A DNA stretch of 35,869 bases from Trichodesmium erythraeum GBRTRLIN201 (GTDB lineage: Bacteria > Cyanobacteriota > Cyanobacteriia > Cyanobacteriales > Microcoleaceae). Within the stretch, counting starts at the first letter, position 1. Each line of letters begins with the position of its first letter. Under the pieces are notes generated by a model. It made no database searches. It saw nothing but the letters and a program-made list of their open reading frames with translations, and was not told where the DNA came from. Made by a program: the position numbers and the translations under genes. Where the stretch lies: assembly GCA_018457135.1 (NCBI GenBank), contig JAGGDU010000094.1, forward strand, positions 1-35,869. The letters run 5' to 3'. Positions 18,773 to 28,320 of the stretch are shown here, piece by piece.

Positions 18773-19603
18773 TTAATTATCTAGCAAATAAGAACACCAA
18801 TCACTCCAACTACCTGCATAAAGTTTTCCTGTATTAATACCAGCTATTTTTAAGGACCATAAGTTTACACAGGCAGTCACACCAGAACCACAATAAACAA
18901 CAATATCCTCAGCATTTTTTACCTCTTTCCAACGAGAAACTTGTTCCGAAACTTTAGCCTTGCTATTGTCACCAGTAACTTGTTTCCAAGGATAATTAAT
19001 AGCCCCTGGAATATGACCAGCAATAGGGTCAATAGGTTCATGTTTTCCTAAGTAGCGATCGCTATCTCGCGAATCAACTAAAACAACTCCCGACAAATCT
19101 TTTTTGGCTTTAACTGTTTCTATATCTACCACCATTTTTTGTTGAATTTGAGGTTGAAAAAAACCATGATTTTGAGTAGGAATTTTATTTGTAACTGAAT
19201 ATTCTTTTTGCCACCCAGAAAAACCGCCATCCAAAAGACCTACTTTTTCGTGGCCCATATATGTTAATAACCACCATAAACGGGAAGCAAAGGCAAAGCG
19301 AGAATCATCATAAGCTACTATGAGAGTTTCTTGATATTTAACACCTATTGTTGCTAATTTTTGTGCCAGTTGATTAGGATCAGGTAGTGGGTGACGCCCA
19401 CCATGTTTTTGTACAGGGCTGGAAAGGTCTTGGTTGAGGTCTAAATAGAATGCACCAGGGATATGACTTTCTTGATATTGTTTGTTGCCTAATTCTGGAT
19501 CTGCTAAGGAAAAACGGCAGTCAATAATAATTAGATTTGGGTCACTCAGATGATTGGCCAGCCACTCAGGATCAATCAAGAGATTTGTACTAGTTATGTT
19601 CAT
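18773..19603 (-). CDS. sseA: Thiosulfate/3-mercaptopyruvate sulfurtransferase
   Basis: A 276-residue protein with two rhodanese domains. The N-terminal inactive domain contains LIIIDCRF, SHIPGAFYLDL, GGRHPLPDP and LLDGGFSGW. The C-terminal active domain contains VVLVDSRD, AGHIPGAINYPW and the loop VVYCGSGVTAC with catalytic Cys238. The loop CGSGVTA is the form of mercaptopyruvate sulfurtransferases (rhodaneses usually have CRKGVTA). Thiosulfate use remains possible. The enzyme passes sulfane sulfur to cyanide or thiol acceptors. ATG at 19603 is 13 bp after the stop of the upstream 182-aa gene, so the two are probably one transcript. Confidence 0.92.
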   Translation of the reverse strand: MNITSTNLLIDPEWLANHLSDPNLIIIDCRFSLADPELGNKQYQESHIPGAFYLDLNQDLSSPVQKHGGRHPLPDPNQLAQKLATIGVKYQETLIVAYDDSRFAFASRLWWLLTYMGHEKVGLLDGGFSGWQKEYSVTNKIPTQNHGFFQPQIQQKMVVDIETVKAKKDLSGVVLVDSRDSDRYLGKHEPIDPIAGHIPGAINYPWKQVTGDNSKAKVSEQVSRWKEVKNAEDIVVYCGSGVTACVNLWSLKIAGINTGKLYAGSWSDWCSYLLDN

Positions 19604-19616
19604 GTTAAATTAGGTT

Positions 19617-20165
19617 TTATTCTGTTGGTAATACTTCTGGATAAGTTGTACCCCTGTTAGGAGTTTGTGATGATTGCTTTACTAAATTTTTCCCAATAAA
19701 AACAACTAAAGATATAAATAATATTATCATAACTATCCCTAAAGTTAGGATACTTATTCTGAGATTATTTAAACGTTGATTTTTGATGGGATTAATTTTA
19801 TTTTTTTGAGAAAATACACTTTGTTTATTATCAGAAGAACTAGCTAATTTTAAACTAGATAAAGAGTTTAACTTTAAATCTAATGTTTGACCCCAGGTAG
19901 GATACTTATCAATGTATCTTTTGAACGATAATTTGACTATTTTAATTGCATCCAGTTTTACTTCTAGTAGTTGATTTCTGACTATATATATAATTATACT
20001 TCTCTCTGGCAGTTCATCAGATTCTAGGAGTATGTATAAGCAATTATTAACTACACTAACTTTTGCATTAATACCTTTAGAATGTAATTTATTATTTAAT
20101 AGGGTAGCGATCGCTTTAGAATTTCCTTGTCTGGCAAGCTGAATAAATCTATACTGAACCATCAT
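19617..20165 (-). CDS. Cyanobacterial conserved protein with C-terminal membrane helix
   Basis: A 182-residue protein. Residues 5-95 (FIQLARQGNSKAIATLLNNK, then LYILLESDELPERS) form a small alpha/beta domain that I recognise as recurring in cyanobacterial hypothetical proteins. A Ser/Lys-rich linker follows. One hydrophobic helix lies at about 136-158 (ISILTLGIVMIILFISLVV), leaving a short tail. It is probably a tail-anchored or single-pass protein. Two adjacent ATG codons start it, and which is used cannot be decided. It lies directly upstream of the sulfurtransferase gene (13 bp). No function known. Confidence 0.75.
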   Translation of the reverse strand: MMVQYRFIQLARQGNSKAIATLLNNKLHSKGINAKVSVVNNCLYILLESDELPERSIIIYIVRNQLLEVKLDAIKIVKLSFKRYIDKYPTWGQTLDLKLNSLSSLKLASSSDNKQSVFSQKNKINPIKNQRLNNLRISILTLGIVMIILFISLVVFIGKNLVKQSSQTPNRGTTYPEVLPTE

Positions 20166-20469
20166 TAATTACCTTTGTTTTAGGGAATAGTGAGCAGGTC
20201 GGCACTTTGTGTGCAAAATTATTACAGAGAAAAAAAGGTAGTAGAAAATAAGAAAAATCATTGTAATTTAGTAACTGAATAAATGCTATATCGTAAGCAT
20301 TCAGCTATGAGTTTCATTCCCAATAGTTAATAACTAAAGCTCATCGTTATTGTGACATAAGACTCTCTATCTTGATCAGATTCTATTTACGACTTTTCTG
20401 CATAAGCTGTAACTCTAGTAATATTTGATAAATTAGTATTATTTCTCTTTTTCTTCCTTTGTTTTACCT
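20166..20469. other. Gap upstream of the 182-aa gene
   Basis: About 300 bp without a gene. It contains A-rich stretches and no clear hairpin with a T-run. It should hold the promoter for 19617-20165. Confidence 0.4.
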
Positions 20470-21729
20470 TTACCTATTAGTTTTCCCCACTCTAATAGCA
20501 TAATTAGTGTAACTTTGATATTCGTTAATTTTTTTTCTAGCTTTCTTATATTTAGGATGAGATGGAGGGACAATTTTCATTAATTCTGTTGCGTCTTGCC
20601 ACTGACTTGCTACTGCTTCCCATTCTATTTTAGATTGGGCAGACTGTGCCATTTCTGCTGCATTCATAGCTCGGTTAACTGCTAATATAAATGGGTCAGG
20701 TGGTGGTAAAACAATAGTTTTTGTCGTCACGGATGCAGATTGTTTTCCTGGAGAAGATAGAGATATAGATTTAGTTTTTACCTCTCTAACTTCTGGGTTT
20801 TCAGAATTAACTTTTTTTGGTATTGACGAAGGAATTTCATTTTCTACAACTACAGCAGTTTTAGAAACTAATTTCCATGTAGAAAACCAATATATACCTA
20901 ATCCAAGTATGGGAAGAATTAGTAATATTAAAAAATTACGTTTAATAGTTTTCTGTATTTTTTTTATATAAGAATTTTGAGATTTATTTGGTTTTTTACT
21001 GTAGACAATATTACGGGGACGTTGTGATTTTTTGATTTTGTTTACTCCATAATAAGTGCTATATTTTGCTGGTTGATTATCTAGATTATTAACATTAATT
21101 TGGGGTTTATTTTTATTTTTGGGATAAACTTTGGAAGTTTTAGCTGGAGCATAATGATTTTTTTTACTTAACATATTTTTTTTGTTTGATATAAATTCAA
21201 ATTGATATAATTTAGTAGCGACTATTAGCCAAACACTAACAAATACAAATAAAAGCAACTTATCAATAACTGAATTAGGATATAAAAAACGATTGTTTTC
21301 TAAGATAAAAACTGTGTAATTTAGGTTAAACCAAGGTAGGATCAATGTAGATACTAAAATAGCTGCTAAGGTACTAATAATAGTAACTAACCAGCTATAT
21401 AAAGCTTTCCACCAACTTATAGTCACTGGAAAAAAAAATAAATTATAACGATATCTTTTAGAAAAAGTTTGCCGAATAGTATGAAAGAATAAAATAAAAA
21501 AATGATGTGCAAATGCAAAAACAGGAATCCAAAAAAATAAAATAATAATACTCAAACAAACCAATATTTCTAAACTGCCCCCGAGTTGTTCCTCAAAATA
21601 TACTCCTAGTTCAAAATCTCTAATTATGGTGATAATAAAAGTCAAAAAATAAAGCATAATTAAAGCTTTTAAGCAAGAACTAGGATGACGAAAACATATT
21701 GGTAAGTAGTATTTTTTCGGTTTGTTCAT
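20470..21729 (-). CDS. Multi-pass membrane protein with cyanobacterial C-terminal domain
   Basis: A 419-residue protein. Hydrophobic segments lie at about 19-38, 53-83 (probably two helices), 110-133 and 155-175. A basic, Asn/Lys-rich loop (180-260) follows, then another helix at about 265-285. The C-terminal domain (345-412; DPFILAVNRAMNAAEMAQSA, SQWQDATELMKIVPP, KKARKKINEYQ) is a conserved helical module found at the end of many cyanobacterial membrane proteins. It is often tied to lipoprotein-like or stress-related hypotheticals. Function is unknown. Its ATG (21727-21729) touches the divergent methyltransferase gene, so both promoters must lie inside the opposite coding regions or in the short gap. 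Confidence 0.75.
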   Translation of the reverse strand: MNKPKKYYLPICFRHPSSCLKALIMLYFLTFIITIIRDFELGVYFEEQLGGSLEILVCLSIIILFFWIPVFAFAHHFFILFFHTIRQTFSKRYRYNLFFFPVTISWWKALYSWLVTIISTLAAILVSTLILPWFNLNYTVFILENNRFLYPNSVIDKLLLFVFVSVWLIVATKLYQFEFISNKKNMLSKKNHYAPAKTSKVYPKNKNKPQINVNNLDNQPAKYSTYYGVNKIKKSQRPRNIVYSKKPNKSQNSYIKKIQKTIKRNFLILLILPILGLGIYWFSTWKLVSKTAVVVENEIPSSIPKKVNSENPEVREVKTKSISLSSPGKQSASVTTKTIVLPPPDPFILAVNRAMNAAEMAQSAQSKIEWEAVASQWQDATELMKIVPPSHPKYKKARKKINEYQSYTNYAIRVGKTNR

Positions 21730-21743
21730 GATAATTAATGTTC

Positions 21744-21749
21744 AGGAGG
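21744..21749 (+). promoter_or_regulatory. Shine-Dalgarno that sets a TTG start
   Basis: A perfect AGGAGG lies 5 nt before TTG at 21755. The ATG at 21728, nine codons upstream in the same frame, has no such site and would overlap the start codon of the divergent gene. Confidence 0.65.
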
Positions 21750-21754
21750 AAGAA

Positions 21755-22630
21755 TTGAAAGATTACAGATTTATACCACAACTAACAGCAGATGGCTCAT
21801 GGACCTTTTTTTCTCCCGAATTTGGTGAAACCTTTCACTCTTATTTTGGCGCTCAACAAGAAGCAGAATATAAATTTGTTGATCCAGTTCAACTATTATC
21901 TAGAGTAGATAGATCTGTAGTTTATTTACTTGACGTTTGTTATGGACTAGGATATAATACAGCTTCAGCTTTGGCAGCTATTTGGAGAATTAACCCTAGC
22001 TGCAAAATCATACAGGTAGGACTAGAGTTAGACCCAGAAGTACCAAAAGCAGCGATCGCCAAAGGTCTTTTAGATAATTGGCCTGATCCTGTGCCAGAAT
22101 TATTATCTACATATGGCCAAACCCATGAATTACAAACAGAGAAAATAGAGGCCAAGCTCCTAATAGGAGATGCAAGGACAACTATTCAACAATTAAGTAA
22201 TTTTAGCTTCCATACAGATGCTATATTTCTAGACCCCTTTTCACCACCCAGTTGTCCTCAACTCTGGACAGTAGAATTTTTATCTTTAGTGAGTAGTTGT
22301 CTAAAGCCTGATGGTATTCTGGCAACATATTCCTGTTCTGCAGCAGTCAGAACAGCATTACTTGAAGCTGGTTTAAAAATTGGTTCTACAATACCAGTAG
22401 GTAGGCGATCGCCAGGAACAGTGGCCAGTTTTGTGGCTCAAAATTTACCCCCACTTTCAGACAAGGAAAAAGAACACTTACTTACTCGGGCTAGTATTCC
22501 TTACCGTGACCCACAACTATCAGACTCTAGTGAAATTATTGCGCATCGCCGTGAGTTAGAACAACAAAAATCATCCTTAGAACCGACATCTCATTGGAAA
22601 AAACGCTGGTCTAGAAAAGTTAAAAGTTAA
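21755..22630 (+). CDS. mnmD: MnmC-type tRNA (mnm5s2U34) methyltransferase
   Basis: About 291 residues from the TTG (300 from the ATG at 21728). It is a Rossmann methyltransferase of the MnmC methyltransferase-domain/DUF752 family. SAM-binding motif I is VVYLLDVCYGLGYNTASA. The conserved family block is DAIFLDPFSPPSCPQLW, followed by LKPDGILATYSCSAAVR and VGRRSPGTVASF. The stand-alone form, without the FAD oxidase domain of E. coli MnmC, finishes 5-methylaminomethyl-2-thiouridine at the wobble base from the aminomethyl form. That modification helps decode A/G-ending codons. The C-terminal 60 residues are variable. The gene is divergent from the 419-aa membrane protein. Confidence 0.85.
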   Translation: MKDYRFIPQLTADGSWTFFSPEFGETFHSYFGAQQEAEYKFVDPVQLLSRVDRSVVYLLDVCYGLGYNTASALAAIWRINPSCKIIQVGLELDPEVPKAAIAKGLLDNWPDPVPELLSTYGQTHELQTEKIEAKLLIGDARTTIQQLSNFSFHTDAIFLDPFSPPSCPQLWTVEFLSLVSSCLKPDGILATYSCSAAVRTALLEAGLKIGSTIPVGRRSPGTVASFVAQNLPPLSDKEKEHLLTRASIPYRDPQLSDSSEIIAHRRELEQQKSSLEPTSHWKKRWSRKVKS

Positions 22631-22944
22631 AAGTAATAATGCAGCCATAAAAATTTTTGAGTTACCACAAAAAGTTTCTCATAGAAAAGAGATAATAGGA
22701 TAAACCAAAGACGACACTAGGGGAAAGTAGACAAGGCAGTAGAAACAAGGAAAACTGATACCTCATAAAAATTTAGGGATGTATCAAAAAGTCTTTAATG
22801 CTGCAAAGTAAAAAACCTACTCTGATAAGATGTTTCTTACTTTCTACTCCCATAGCTCTAATTGTCAGTCAAATATGAGAATATAAATACTGTAGATTCG
22901 TGATTAAACGTTTCTCAATTCAGAAAGCAAATAATTCAAAAATT

Positions 22945-24360
22945 ATGGTAGCGGTAGCAATTTTAGCGGCTGGACGTGGCACTAGAATGAAGTCAGACTT
23001 ACCTAAGGTATTACACCAATTAGGTTCTTGTACTTTAGTCAAACGAGTTATCAAAAGTTGTGTTTCTATTCAACCATCAAAAATAATGGTAATAGTTGGT
23101 TATCGTGGGGGCCTTGTACAAAAGTCTCTCCTAGATAATAACAATAATATTGATAATGATAATACTCCTACACTAGAATTTGTAGAACAGACGGAACAAT
23201 TGGGAACTGGTCATGCTATTCAACAATTATTACCTTATCTGAAAGATTTTTCTGAGGAGCTGCTGGTCTTAAATGGAGATGTACCATTATTACGACCCGA
23301 AACTATTAAGCAGTTAATTGATACCCATCAGCAAAATAAAAATTCAGCGACTATCTTGACTGCTAATCTTCCTAATCCTAAAGGTTACGGTAGAATATTC
23401 TGTAATACAAATAATTTTGTGACTCAAATAGTAGAAGAGCGAGACTGTACTGCTGCCCAAACAAAAAACCATCGCGTTAATGCCGGAGTTTACTGTTTTA
23501 ACTGGCCTGCTTTAGCAAATATATTGCCTAAACTAAAAGCAGACAATGACCAACAAGAGTATTATTTAACAGATGTGGTTCCTCTTCTTGACCCTGTCAT
23601 GGCAGTTGATGTGAATGACTATCAAGAAATTTTTGGTATTAATAACCGTAAACATTTAGCTAAAGCTCATGAAATTTTGCAGGTGCGGGTCAAAGATGAT
23701 TGGATGGAGGCCGGAGTCACGTTGATAGACCCTGATAGTATTACAATTGATGATACAGTTTTACTACAGCAGGATGTGATTGTTGAACCACAAACTCATA
23801 TTCGGGGTTCGAGTATAATTGGTTCTGGTAGTCGCATTGGGCCGGGAAGTTTGATTGAAAATAGTCATATAGGTAAAAATACTTCGGTTTTGTACTCTGT
23901 GATTTCTGATAGTATGGTGGCCGACAATACTCGTATTGGTCCTTATGCACATTTACGGGGTGACTCTCAGGTGGGTTCTCACTGTCGAATTGGCAATTTT
24001 GTGGAATTGAAAAAAGCAACGGTTGGCGATCGCTCTAATGCAGCTCATTTGTCCTATTTGGGGGACGCGACTTTGGGAGAAAAAGTAAATATTGGCGCTG
24101 GCACTATTACAGCTAATTATGATGGGGTGAAAAAGCATAAGACTAAAATAGGCGATCGCTCGAAAACTGGGTCAAATAGTGTACTGGTTGCTCCTGTAAC
24201 TTTAGGAGAAGATGTGACAGTAGCTGCAGGTTCGGTAGTGACAAAGAATGTGGAAGATGATAGTTTAGTTATTGGTCGCGCTCGACAAGCTGTAAAAAAA
24301 GGTTGGAGGTTGAAGCAGTCCGATGAAAGTAAGAAAGAAGAAAATAAGTCATCGCCCTGA
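22945..24360 (+). CDS. glmU: Bifunctional GlmU: GlcN-1-P acetyltransferase / UDP-GlcNAc pyrophosphorylase
   Basis: 471 residues from ATG 22945. A GTG at 22900 is in frame but adds 15 residues unlike the family. The uridyltransferase half begins [20 protein letters not shown] (signature GxGTRMxSxxPKxLH) and has LNGDVP with Asp112. The C-terminal left-handed beta-helix of hexapeptide repeats contains [14 protein letters not shown], the acetyltransferase His368 in [10 protein letters not shown], and INYDG-like [11 protein letters not shown]. It makes UDP-GlcNAc for peptidoglycan and outer-membrane lipid A synthesis. A run of Asn/Asp (NNNNIDNDN, about 65-73) is a small insertion. The 314 bp upstream hold no other gene. 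Confidence 0.97.
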   Translation: MVAVAILAAGRGTRMKSDLPKVLHQLGSCTLVKRVIKSCVSIQPSKIMVIVGYRGGLVQKSLLDNNNNIDNDNTPTLEFVEQTEQLGTGHAIQQLLPYLKDFSEELLVLNGDVPLLRPETIKQLIDTHQQNKNSATILTANLPNPKGYGRIFCNTNNFVTQIVEERDCTAAQTKNHRVNAGVYCFNWPALANILPKLKADNDQQEYYLTDVVPLLDPVMAVDVNDYQEIFGINNRKHLAKAHEILQVRVKDDWMEAGVTLIDPDSITIDDTVLLQQDVIVEPQTHIRGSSIIGSGSRIGPGSLIENSHIGKNTSVLYSVISDSMVADNTRIGPYAHLRGDSQVGSHCRIGNFVELKKATVGDRSNAAHLSYLGDATLGEKVNIGAGTITANYDGVKKHKTKIGDRSKTGSNSVLVAPVTLGEDVTVAAGSVVTKNVEDDSLVIGRARQAVKKGWRLKQSDESKKEENKSSP

Positions 24361-24615
24361 ATAATTTTCAAGTTTATGATCAACCGCGAAACTTCAATAA
24401 CTTATGAGATCATACATAGCCATCAGTAACGCCTAATTTTTTTTTAGATGTTGGTAGAAAAAACAATAGGGTTTCCCCTGATCAAACCTGAAAGATATTA
24501 ATTAATTTAATATCATATTCCCTTCTACCCTCTGCCTTCCTTCTATAAGTAAATAAATACTTAACCAGATTAATAATTAAGTATTTTGTCATACGCAAAC
24601 TTTGGAGATAATTTT

Positions 24616-25614
24616 ATGAAAGCTTTTGAAGTTAGAGAATTTGGCAACTTAGTTTGTACTGAAAGACCACAACCAGAACCAAAATTTGGAGAAGTTTTAG
24701 TGAAAGTTAAAGCTGTCTCCCTTAACTATCGAGATATTTTAATGGTTAAAGGTGCTTACAACCCCCATCTACCTCTACCTGTTATTCCATGCTCTGATGG
24801 AGTTGGAGAGGTTGTGTCAGTGGGGGAAGGTGTCACTAAAGTGAAACCTGGAGATAGAGTTGCTAGCATTTTTATGCAGAAATGGTTATCTGGTAACTTG
24901 ACTAGAGAAGCAGCCAGGTCAGCTTTGGGTGGTGAAATTGACGGAATGTTAGCAGAATATGTAATTTTGTCGGAAGATGGAGTGGTAAATATTCCATCTT
25001 ACTTATCTGATATAGAAGCAGCTACTTTACCTTGTGCGGCAGTAACAGCTTGGCACGCTTTAATAGAAGCTGGTTTAAAACCAGGGGAAACAGTATTAGT
25101 AATGGGAACAGGTGGAGTTTCCTTATTTGCCTTACAGTTTGCAGTGATGGCAGGAGCACGAGTCATCGCAACTTCCAGTAGTGATGAAAAATTAGCGCGG
25201 GTGAAACAGTTGGGTGCATCTGATATGATTAATTATAAATCTGTACCTAAATGGGAAAAACAAGTGTTAGCCTTGACTGAGGGCACTGGAGTTGACTATG
25301 TTGTGGAAGTTGGTGGAGCCAAGACTTTGAGTCAGTCTTTAAAAGCAGTAAAGATAGGAGGTCAAATAAGTTTAATAGGTATATTGGCAGGAGCGCAAGC
25401 AGAATTTAATATTTTACCTGCACTCATGAAAGAAGTTCGGATACATGGTATTTTTGTGGGTTCCCGTCAAATGTTTGAAGCGATGAATAGGGCGATAGAT
25501 CTTTCTCAGTTGCATCCGGTCTGTGATCGCATTTTTCCATTTGAGTCAGCTCCAGAAGCACTAAGTTATATGGAAATAGGTTCCCATTTTGGTAAAATTA
25601 CAATTCAATTTTAG
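24616..25614 (+). CDS. MDR-family zinc-less alcohol dehydrogenase/quinone oxidoreductase
   Basis: 332 residues from ATG 24616, with TTTGGAGATAATTTT before it supplying GGAG. It is a medium-chain dehydrogenase with a GroES-like domain (VKAVSLNYRDILMVKGAY, PCSDGVGEVVSVG) and an NAD(P)-binding Rossmann fold with GTGGVSLFALQFA (164-176). The four structural zinc cysteines and the usual catalytic Cys/His set are absent, so it is probably an NADPH-dependent reductase of quinone- or enone-like substrates. The exact substrate is unknown. It is 20 bp upstream of a second MDR gene in the same direction, likely one operon. Confidence 0.88.
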   Translation: MKAFEVREFGNLVCTERPQPEPKFGEVLVKVKAVSLNYRDILMVKGAYNPHLPLPVIPCSDGVGEVVSVGEGVTKVKPGDRVASIFMQKWLSGNLTREAARSALGGEIDGMLAEYVILSEDGVVNIPSYLSDIEAATLPCAAVTAWHALIEAGLKPGETVLVMGTGGVSLFALQFAVMAGARVIATSSSDEKLARVKQLGASDMINYKSVPKWEKQVLALTEGTGVDYVVEVGGAKTLSQSLKAVKIGGQISLIGILAGAQAEFNILPALMKEVRIHGIFVGSRQMFEAMNRAIDLSQLHPVCDRIFPFESAPEALSYMEIGSHFGKITIQF

Positions 25615-25634
25615 TTTTTGATCAGGAGGTAAAG

Positions 25635-26615
25635 ATGAAAGCATTAGTTTTAGAAAAACCGGGAATTCCTGATAGTTTATATATTACAGAAATACCTTTA
25701 CCACAACCGGCAGCAGGGGAAATACGGGTACAAGTTCATGCTGTCGGACTAAACCCTGTTGACTACAAACTTGCTGCTGGGGGTTTTTCAACATGGAGTT
25801 ATCCATTTATTTTGGGGTTAGATGTGGCAGGGGTTGTGGATGCTGTCGGTACTGATGTGACTGAATGGCAGGTTGGAGAGCAGGTTTATTATCATGGAAA
25901 TTTATCTAAACCAGGAGCTTATGCAGAATATACTAATGCTAACGCTTTAGCAGTTGCTCCACTTCCAGAGGGTATTTCTTTTACAAAAGCTGCTGCTATT
26001 CCTTGTGCTGGTTTCACTGCTTACCATGCTTTGCATCACCGTTTGCATATTCAATCAAAACAAACTATTTTAATTCATGGTGGTGCTGGTGGAGTTGGTA
26101 GTTTTGCCCTCCAGTTAGCATCTTTGGCAGGTTTGGAGGTGATTACAACTTGTTCTCAGAGTAATTTTGATTATGTGCAAAAGTTGGGAGCAAAGCATTT
26201 AATTGATTATAAAAATCAGGATGTAGTTATAAGAGTCAAGGAAATTACTAACGACCGTGGTGTTGATGCTATTTTAGATACGGTTGGTTCGGAAACTGCA
26301 ACAACAGGTTTGAAAATGTTGGCATTTAATGGTGGAATTGCTTGTATTGCTGCTTTGCCTGATTTTAGTAATTTCAAATCTTTTAGTCTTGCTGCTTCTA
26401 TCCATCAAATTGCTTTAGGAGGTGCTTATTTATCTGGGGATAAAAAAGCGATTCAAGATTTAGGAAAAATGGGGAGAGAAATGGGAGAATTAGTAAGAGA
26501 AAAGAAAGTTAGTCCGATGTTAACTGAAGTAATTAGTTTGGAGGAAATACCGAAAGCATTAAATCGTTTGAAAGGTCGTCATGTAAGAGGAAAAATAGTT
26601 GCTGAAATTCGATAA
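25635..26615 (+). CDS. MDR-family NADPH:quinone reductase-like protein
   Basis: 326 residues. The start ATG 25635 has a strong site AGGAGG at 25624-25629. The N-terminal GroES-like fold has HAVGLNPVDYKLAAGG, GLDVAGVV and PGAYAEYTN. The Rossmann fold has IHGGAGGVGSFALQLA with GGAGGVG (149-155), followed by GAKHLIDYKNQDV and GVDAILDTVGSETA. These are marks of the quinone oxidoreductase subgroup (zeta-crystallin-like), which uses NADPH and no zinc. It follows 24616-25614 by 20 bp. The pair shares fold but not close sequence, so a recent duplication is unlikely. Confidence 0.9.
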   Translation: MKALVLEKPGIPDSLYITEIPLPQPAAGEIRVQVHAVGLNPVDYKLAAGGFSTWSYPFILGLDVAGVVDAVGTDVTEWQVGEQVYYHGNLSKPGAYAEYTNANALAVAPLPEGISFTKAAAIPCAGFTAYHALHHRLHIQSKQTILIHGGAGGVGSFALQLASLAGLEVITTCSQSNFDYVQKLGAKHLIDYKNQDVVIRVKEITNDRGVDAILDTVGSETATTGLKMLAFNGGIACIAALPDFSNFKSFSLAASIHQIALGGAYLSGDKKAIQDLGKMGREMGELVREKKVSPMLTEVISLEEIPKALNRLKGRHVRGKIVAEIR

Positions 26616-26657
26616 TGTCAGGTTTTATTAAGTGTTGATCAGAAAAAAATTGCACTT

Positions 26658-26770
26658 CTAGGCTTAGTTGTTCGCATTAGTATTGGGAAGTATCGAACGT
26701 TTGCCCAGCCTCTCTGTTTCCCTACCCGACATATTTGTGAAGTATTTCGTTAGAAAAAGACTAAGCCTAG
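26658..26770. repeat. 113-bp element with perfect 11-bp inverted ends
   Basis: CTAGGCTTAGT (26658-26668) and ACTAAGCCTAG (26760-26770) are exact reverse complements around about 91 bp without a gene. The size and structure fit a small non-autonomous element or the remains of an IS. No matching ends were found elsewhere in the window. Confidence 0.45.
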
Positions 26771-26867
26771 CAGCAGCAAACAAGAGAAAGCCCGAATCTG
26801 CTAAAATTAAATCGAAACCTTAATTACCAGGACAAAAACAATAGTAACAGTTCCCAAACTAGATAAA

Positions 26868-27197
26868 ATGATTCCCCAAGAATACCTTGACTGGGAGGAG
26901 AAACAACCGATTAAATATGGATATATGAACAGTCAGGTTTTGGCTATGACTGGGGGAACTATTCCTTATAATGAGATTAGTCTTAATTTGGCGACGGCCT
27001 TAAAAGCTCAGATGCGGGGTAAAGGGTGTAAAGTATTAATGGCGGATGCCAAACTGGGAGTATCAGGAAAAAGGCCTTTTTATTATCCTGATGTCATGGT
27101 AACTTGCGATCAAAGAGACCGACGTGCTACTAAAATTATTTATCATCCTTGCTTAGTAGTAGAGGATTTTGTCTTGGAGGAAGTAGGGGAATACTAG
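26868..27197 (+). pseudogene. Uma2-family (DUF820) endonuclease, truncated
   Basis: A 109-residue frame. The Uma2 layout EYLDWEEKQPIKYGYMNSQV, AMTGGTIPYNEISLNLATAL, ADAKLGV and YYPDVMVTC is clear. The last contains the Asp of the PD-(D/E)XK-like active site. The domain normally runs about 180-200 residues with LIVEVLSPST and a lysine-bearing strand after this. Here, directly after CLVVE the sequence jumps to DFVLEEVGEY and stops. That looks like an in-frame deletion of the catalytic strand and C-terminal part. Uma2 genes are very numerous in filamentous cyanobacteria, and function is unproven. Almost certainly inactive. Confidence 0.75.
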
Positions 27198-27385
27198 AGT
27201 ATGGGAAATTTAGGGGTTTTCTATACAATGTCTGTACTGAGTTCATTAATCTGAAAACTGCTGCATAATAACTATAAAAATTGAGAAAATTTTGCCCTGG
27301 CTCCAATCTAAAACATTATGGAAAATTATAGTGACATATGTCTTCCAAACACCCAGTTTCTTAATAATGAGCCAAAGCAATTAGA

Positions 27386-28162
27386 TTACTTGCGCTGCAG
27401 TCGGGAACCTACAAATAATGCGCCTACAGATAGTAACCCTAGAGTCATTCCTGGTTCTGGAACTGCTGTTCCATCTGCCTCAGAGGTAGCTCCCCAGATT
27501 TCTTGAGAATTCAAGCCAGGAATTTTCCTGACGAAAGTTCCAACACCAGTTCCTAGATCAAGTTCAAGTTGGTCTTGATTTGCAGTATAGCCAAATAGGG
27601 ATCCATCATCACCAAAAGCAAGACCATAAACTCCTCCGTATCCAATATCACCAATTTTTGTGCCTACACCATCTCGTGTAATACTCCATAGTGAATCGCC
27701 AACAGAGGTTGCCCAAAAAATATCGCGAGCCGCATCAAAAACAATATCCCCACTACTGGAAAAACCTGAGTTGGAAGATATACGCGATGCTCTTCCCGAG
27801 CTAGTGTCAATAGAGTAGAAACTGGAACCCCCTGTGCCATAAAGCTTGCCATCATTGCTAAAACCTAGAGCATTAAGGCTTTTTCCTTTTCCTAAACGAC
27901 CAACGTAGTTATTTGTTCCTGAATCTAAATCTACTGAATATAGTTTATTGAAAGTAATACCGAAGAGTTGCTCCGAAGGCGAGAGAGCAATATCAGTAAA
28001 AGTTGGAGTTGATGCTAGCTGAGTGTAAGATCCAGTTAAGTCATCGAATGCGCCAATCTGATTATCGTTAGTTGACACATAGAAAGTCCCAGCTTGAGCA
28101 GAGGTTGTCAGTGCAGATGTAGCTGCGACACTTAATAGTAGACAAGACAGTAGTTTTTTCAT
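27386..28162 (-). CDS. PEP-CTERM exported protein with beta-propeller-like repeats
   Basis: A 258-residue protein. The signal peptide KKLLSCLLLSVAATSALTTS has probable cleavage after AQA. The body consists of repeated 35-45-residue units (GAFDDLTGSYTQLAST, IALSPSEQLFGITF, LYSVDLDSGTN, LGFSNDGKLYGTG, FYSIDTSSGRAS, AFGDDGSLFGYT) that look like a WD40/YVTN-style propeller. The last 25 residues are a PEP-CTERM sorting signal: VPEPG (from about 234), a hydrophobic helix, and SRLQRK. In bacteria with an exosortase, that tail is cut and the protein is sent to the cell surface or sheath. The partner exosortase is not in the window. No strong ribosome binding site. Confidence 0.88.
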   Translation of the reverse strand: MKKLLSCLLLSVAATSALTTSAQAGTFYVSTNDNQIGAFDDLTGSYTQLASTPTFTDIALSPSEQLFGITFNKLYSVDLDSGTNNYVGRLGKGKSLNALGFSNDGKLYGTGGSSFYSIDTSSGRASRISSNSGFSSSGDIVFDAARDIFWATSVGDSLWSITRDGVGTKIGDIGYGGVYGLAFGDDGSLFGYTANQDQLELDLGTGVGTFVRKIPGLNSQEIWGATSEADGTAVPEPGMTLGLLSVGALFVGSRLQRK

Positions 28163-28320
28163 ATCTTTATTAATTATGTTAATACTTCAAACGTTTGCAT
28201 TTGAGTTATTGCTCCGCCACAGACCGATAGTTCAGCCCAACTTCAAAACATGAGTTCCTAAATTGGGTCTGTTGGACTCTGCTTGAGAATTATTCAAAAT
28301 ACCACTCAGGAAAATTGTTA

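Noticed and set aside
23741-24383. Several minus-strand ORFs of 60-90 codons
   Set aside because: They are shadows of glmU, whose beta-helix codons leave open antisense frames.
27318-27506. 62-aa plus-strand ORF
   Set aside because: It overlaps the C-terminus of the PEP-CTERM gene on the other strand and has no ribosome binding site or motif.
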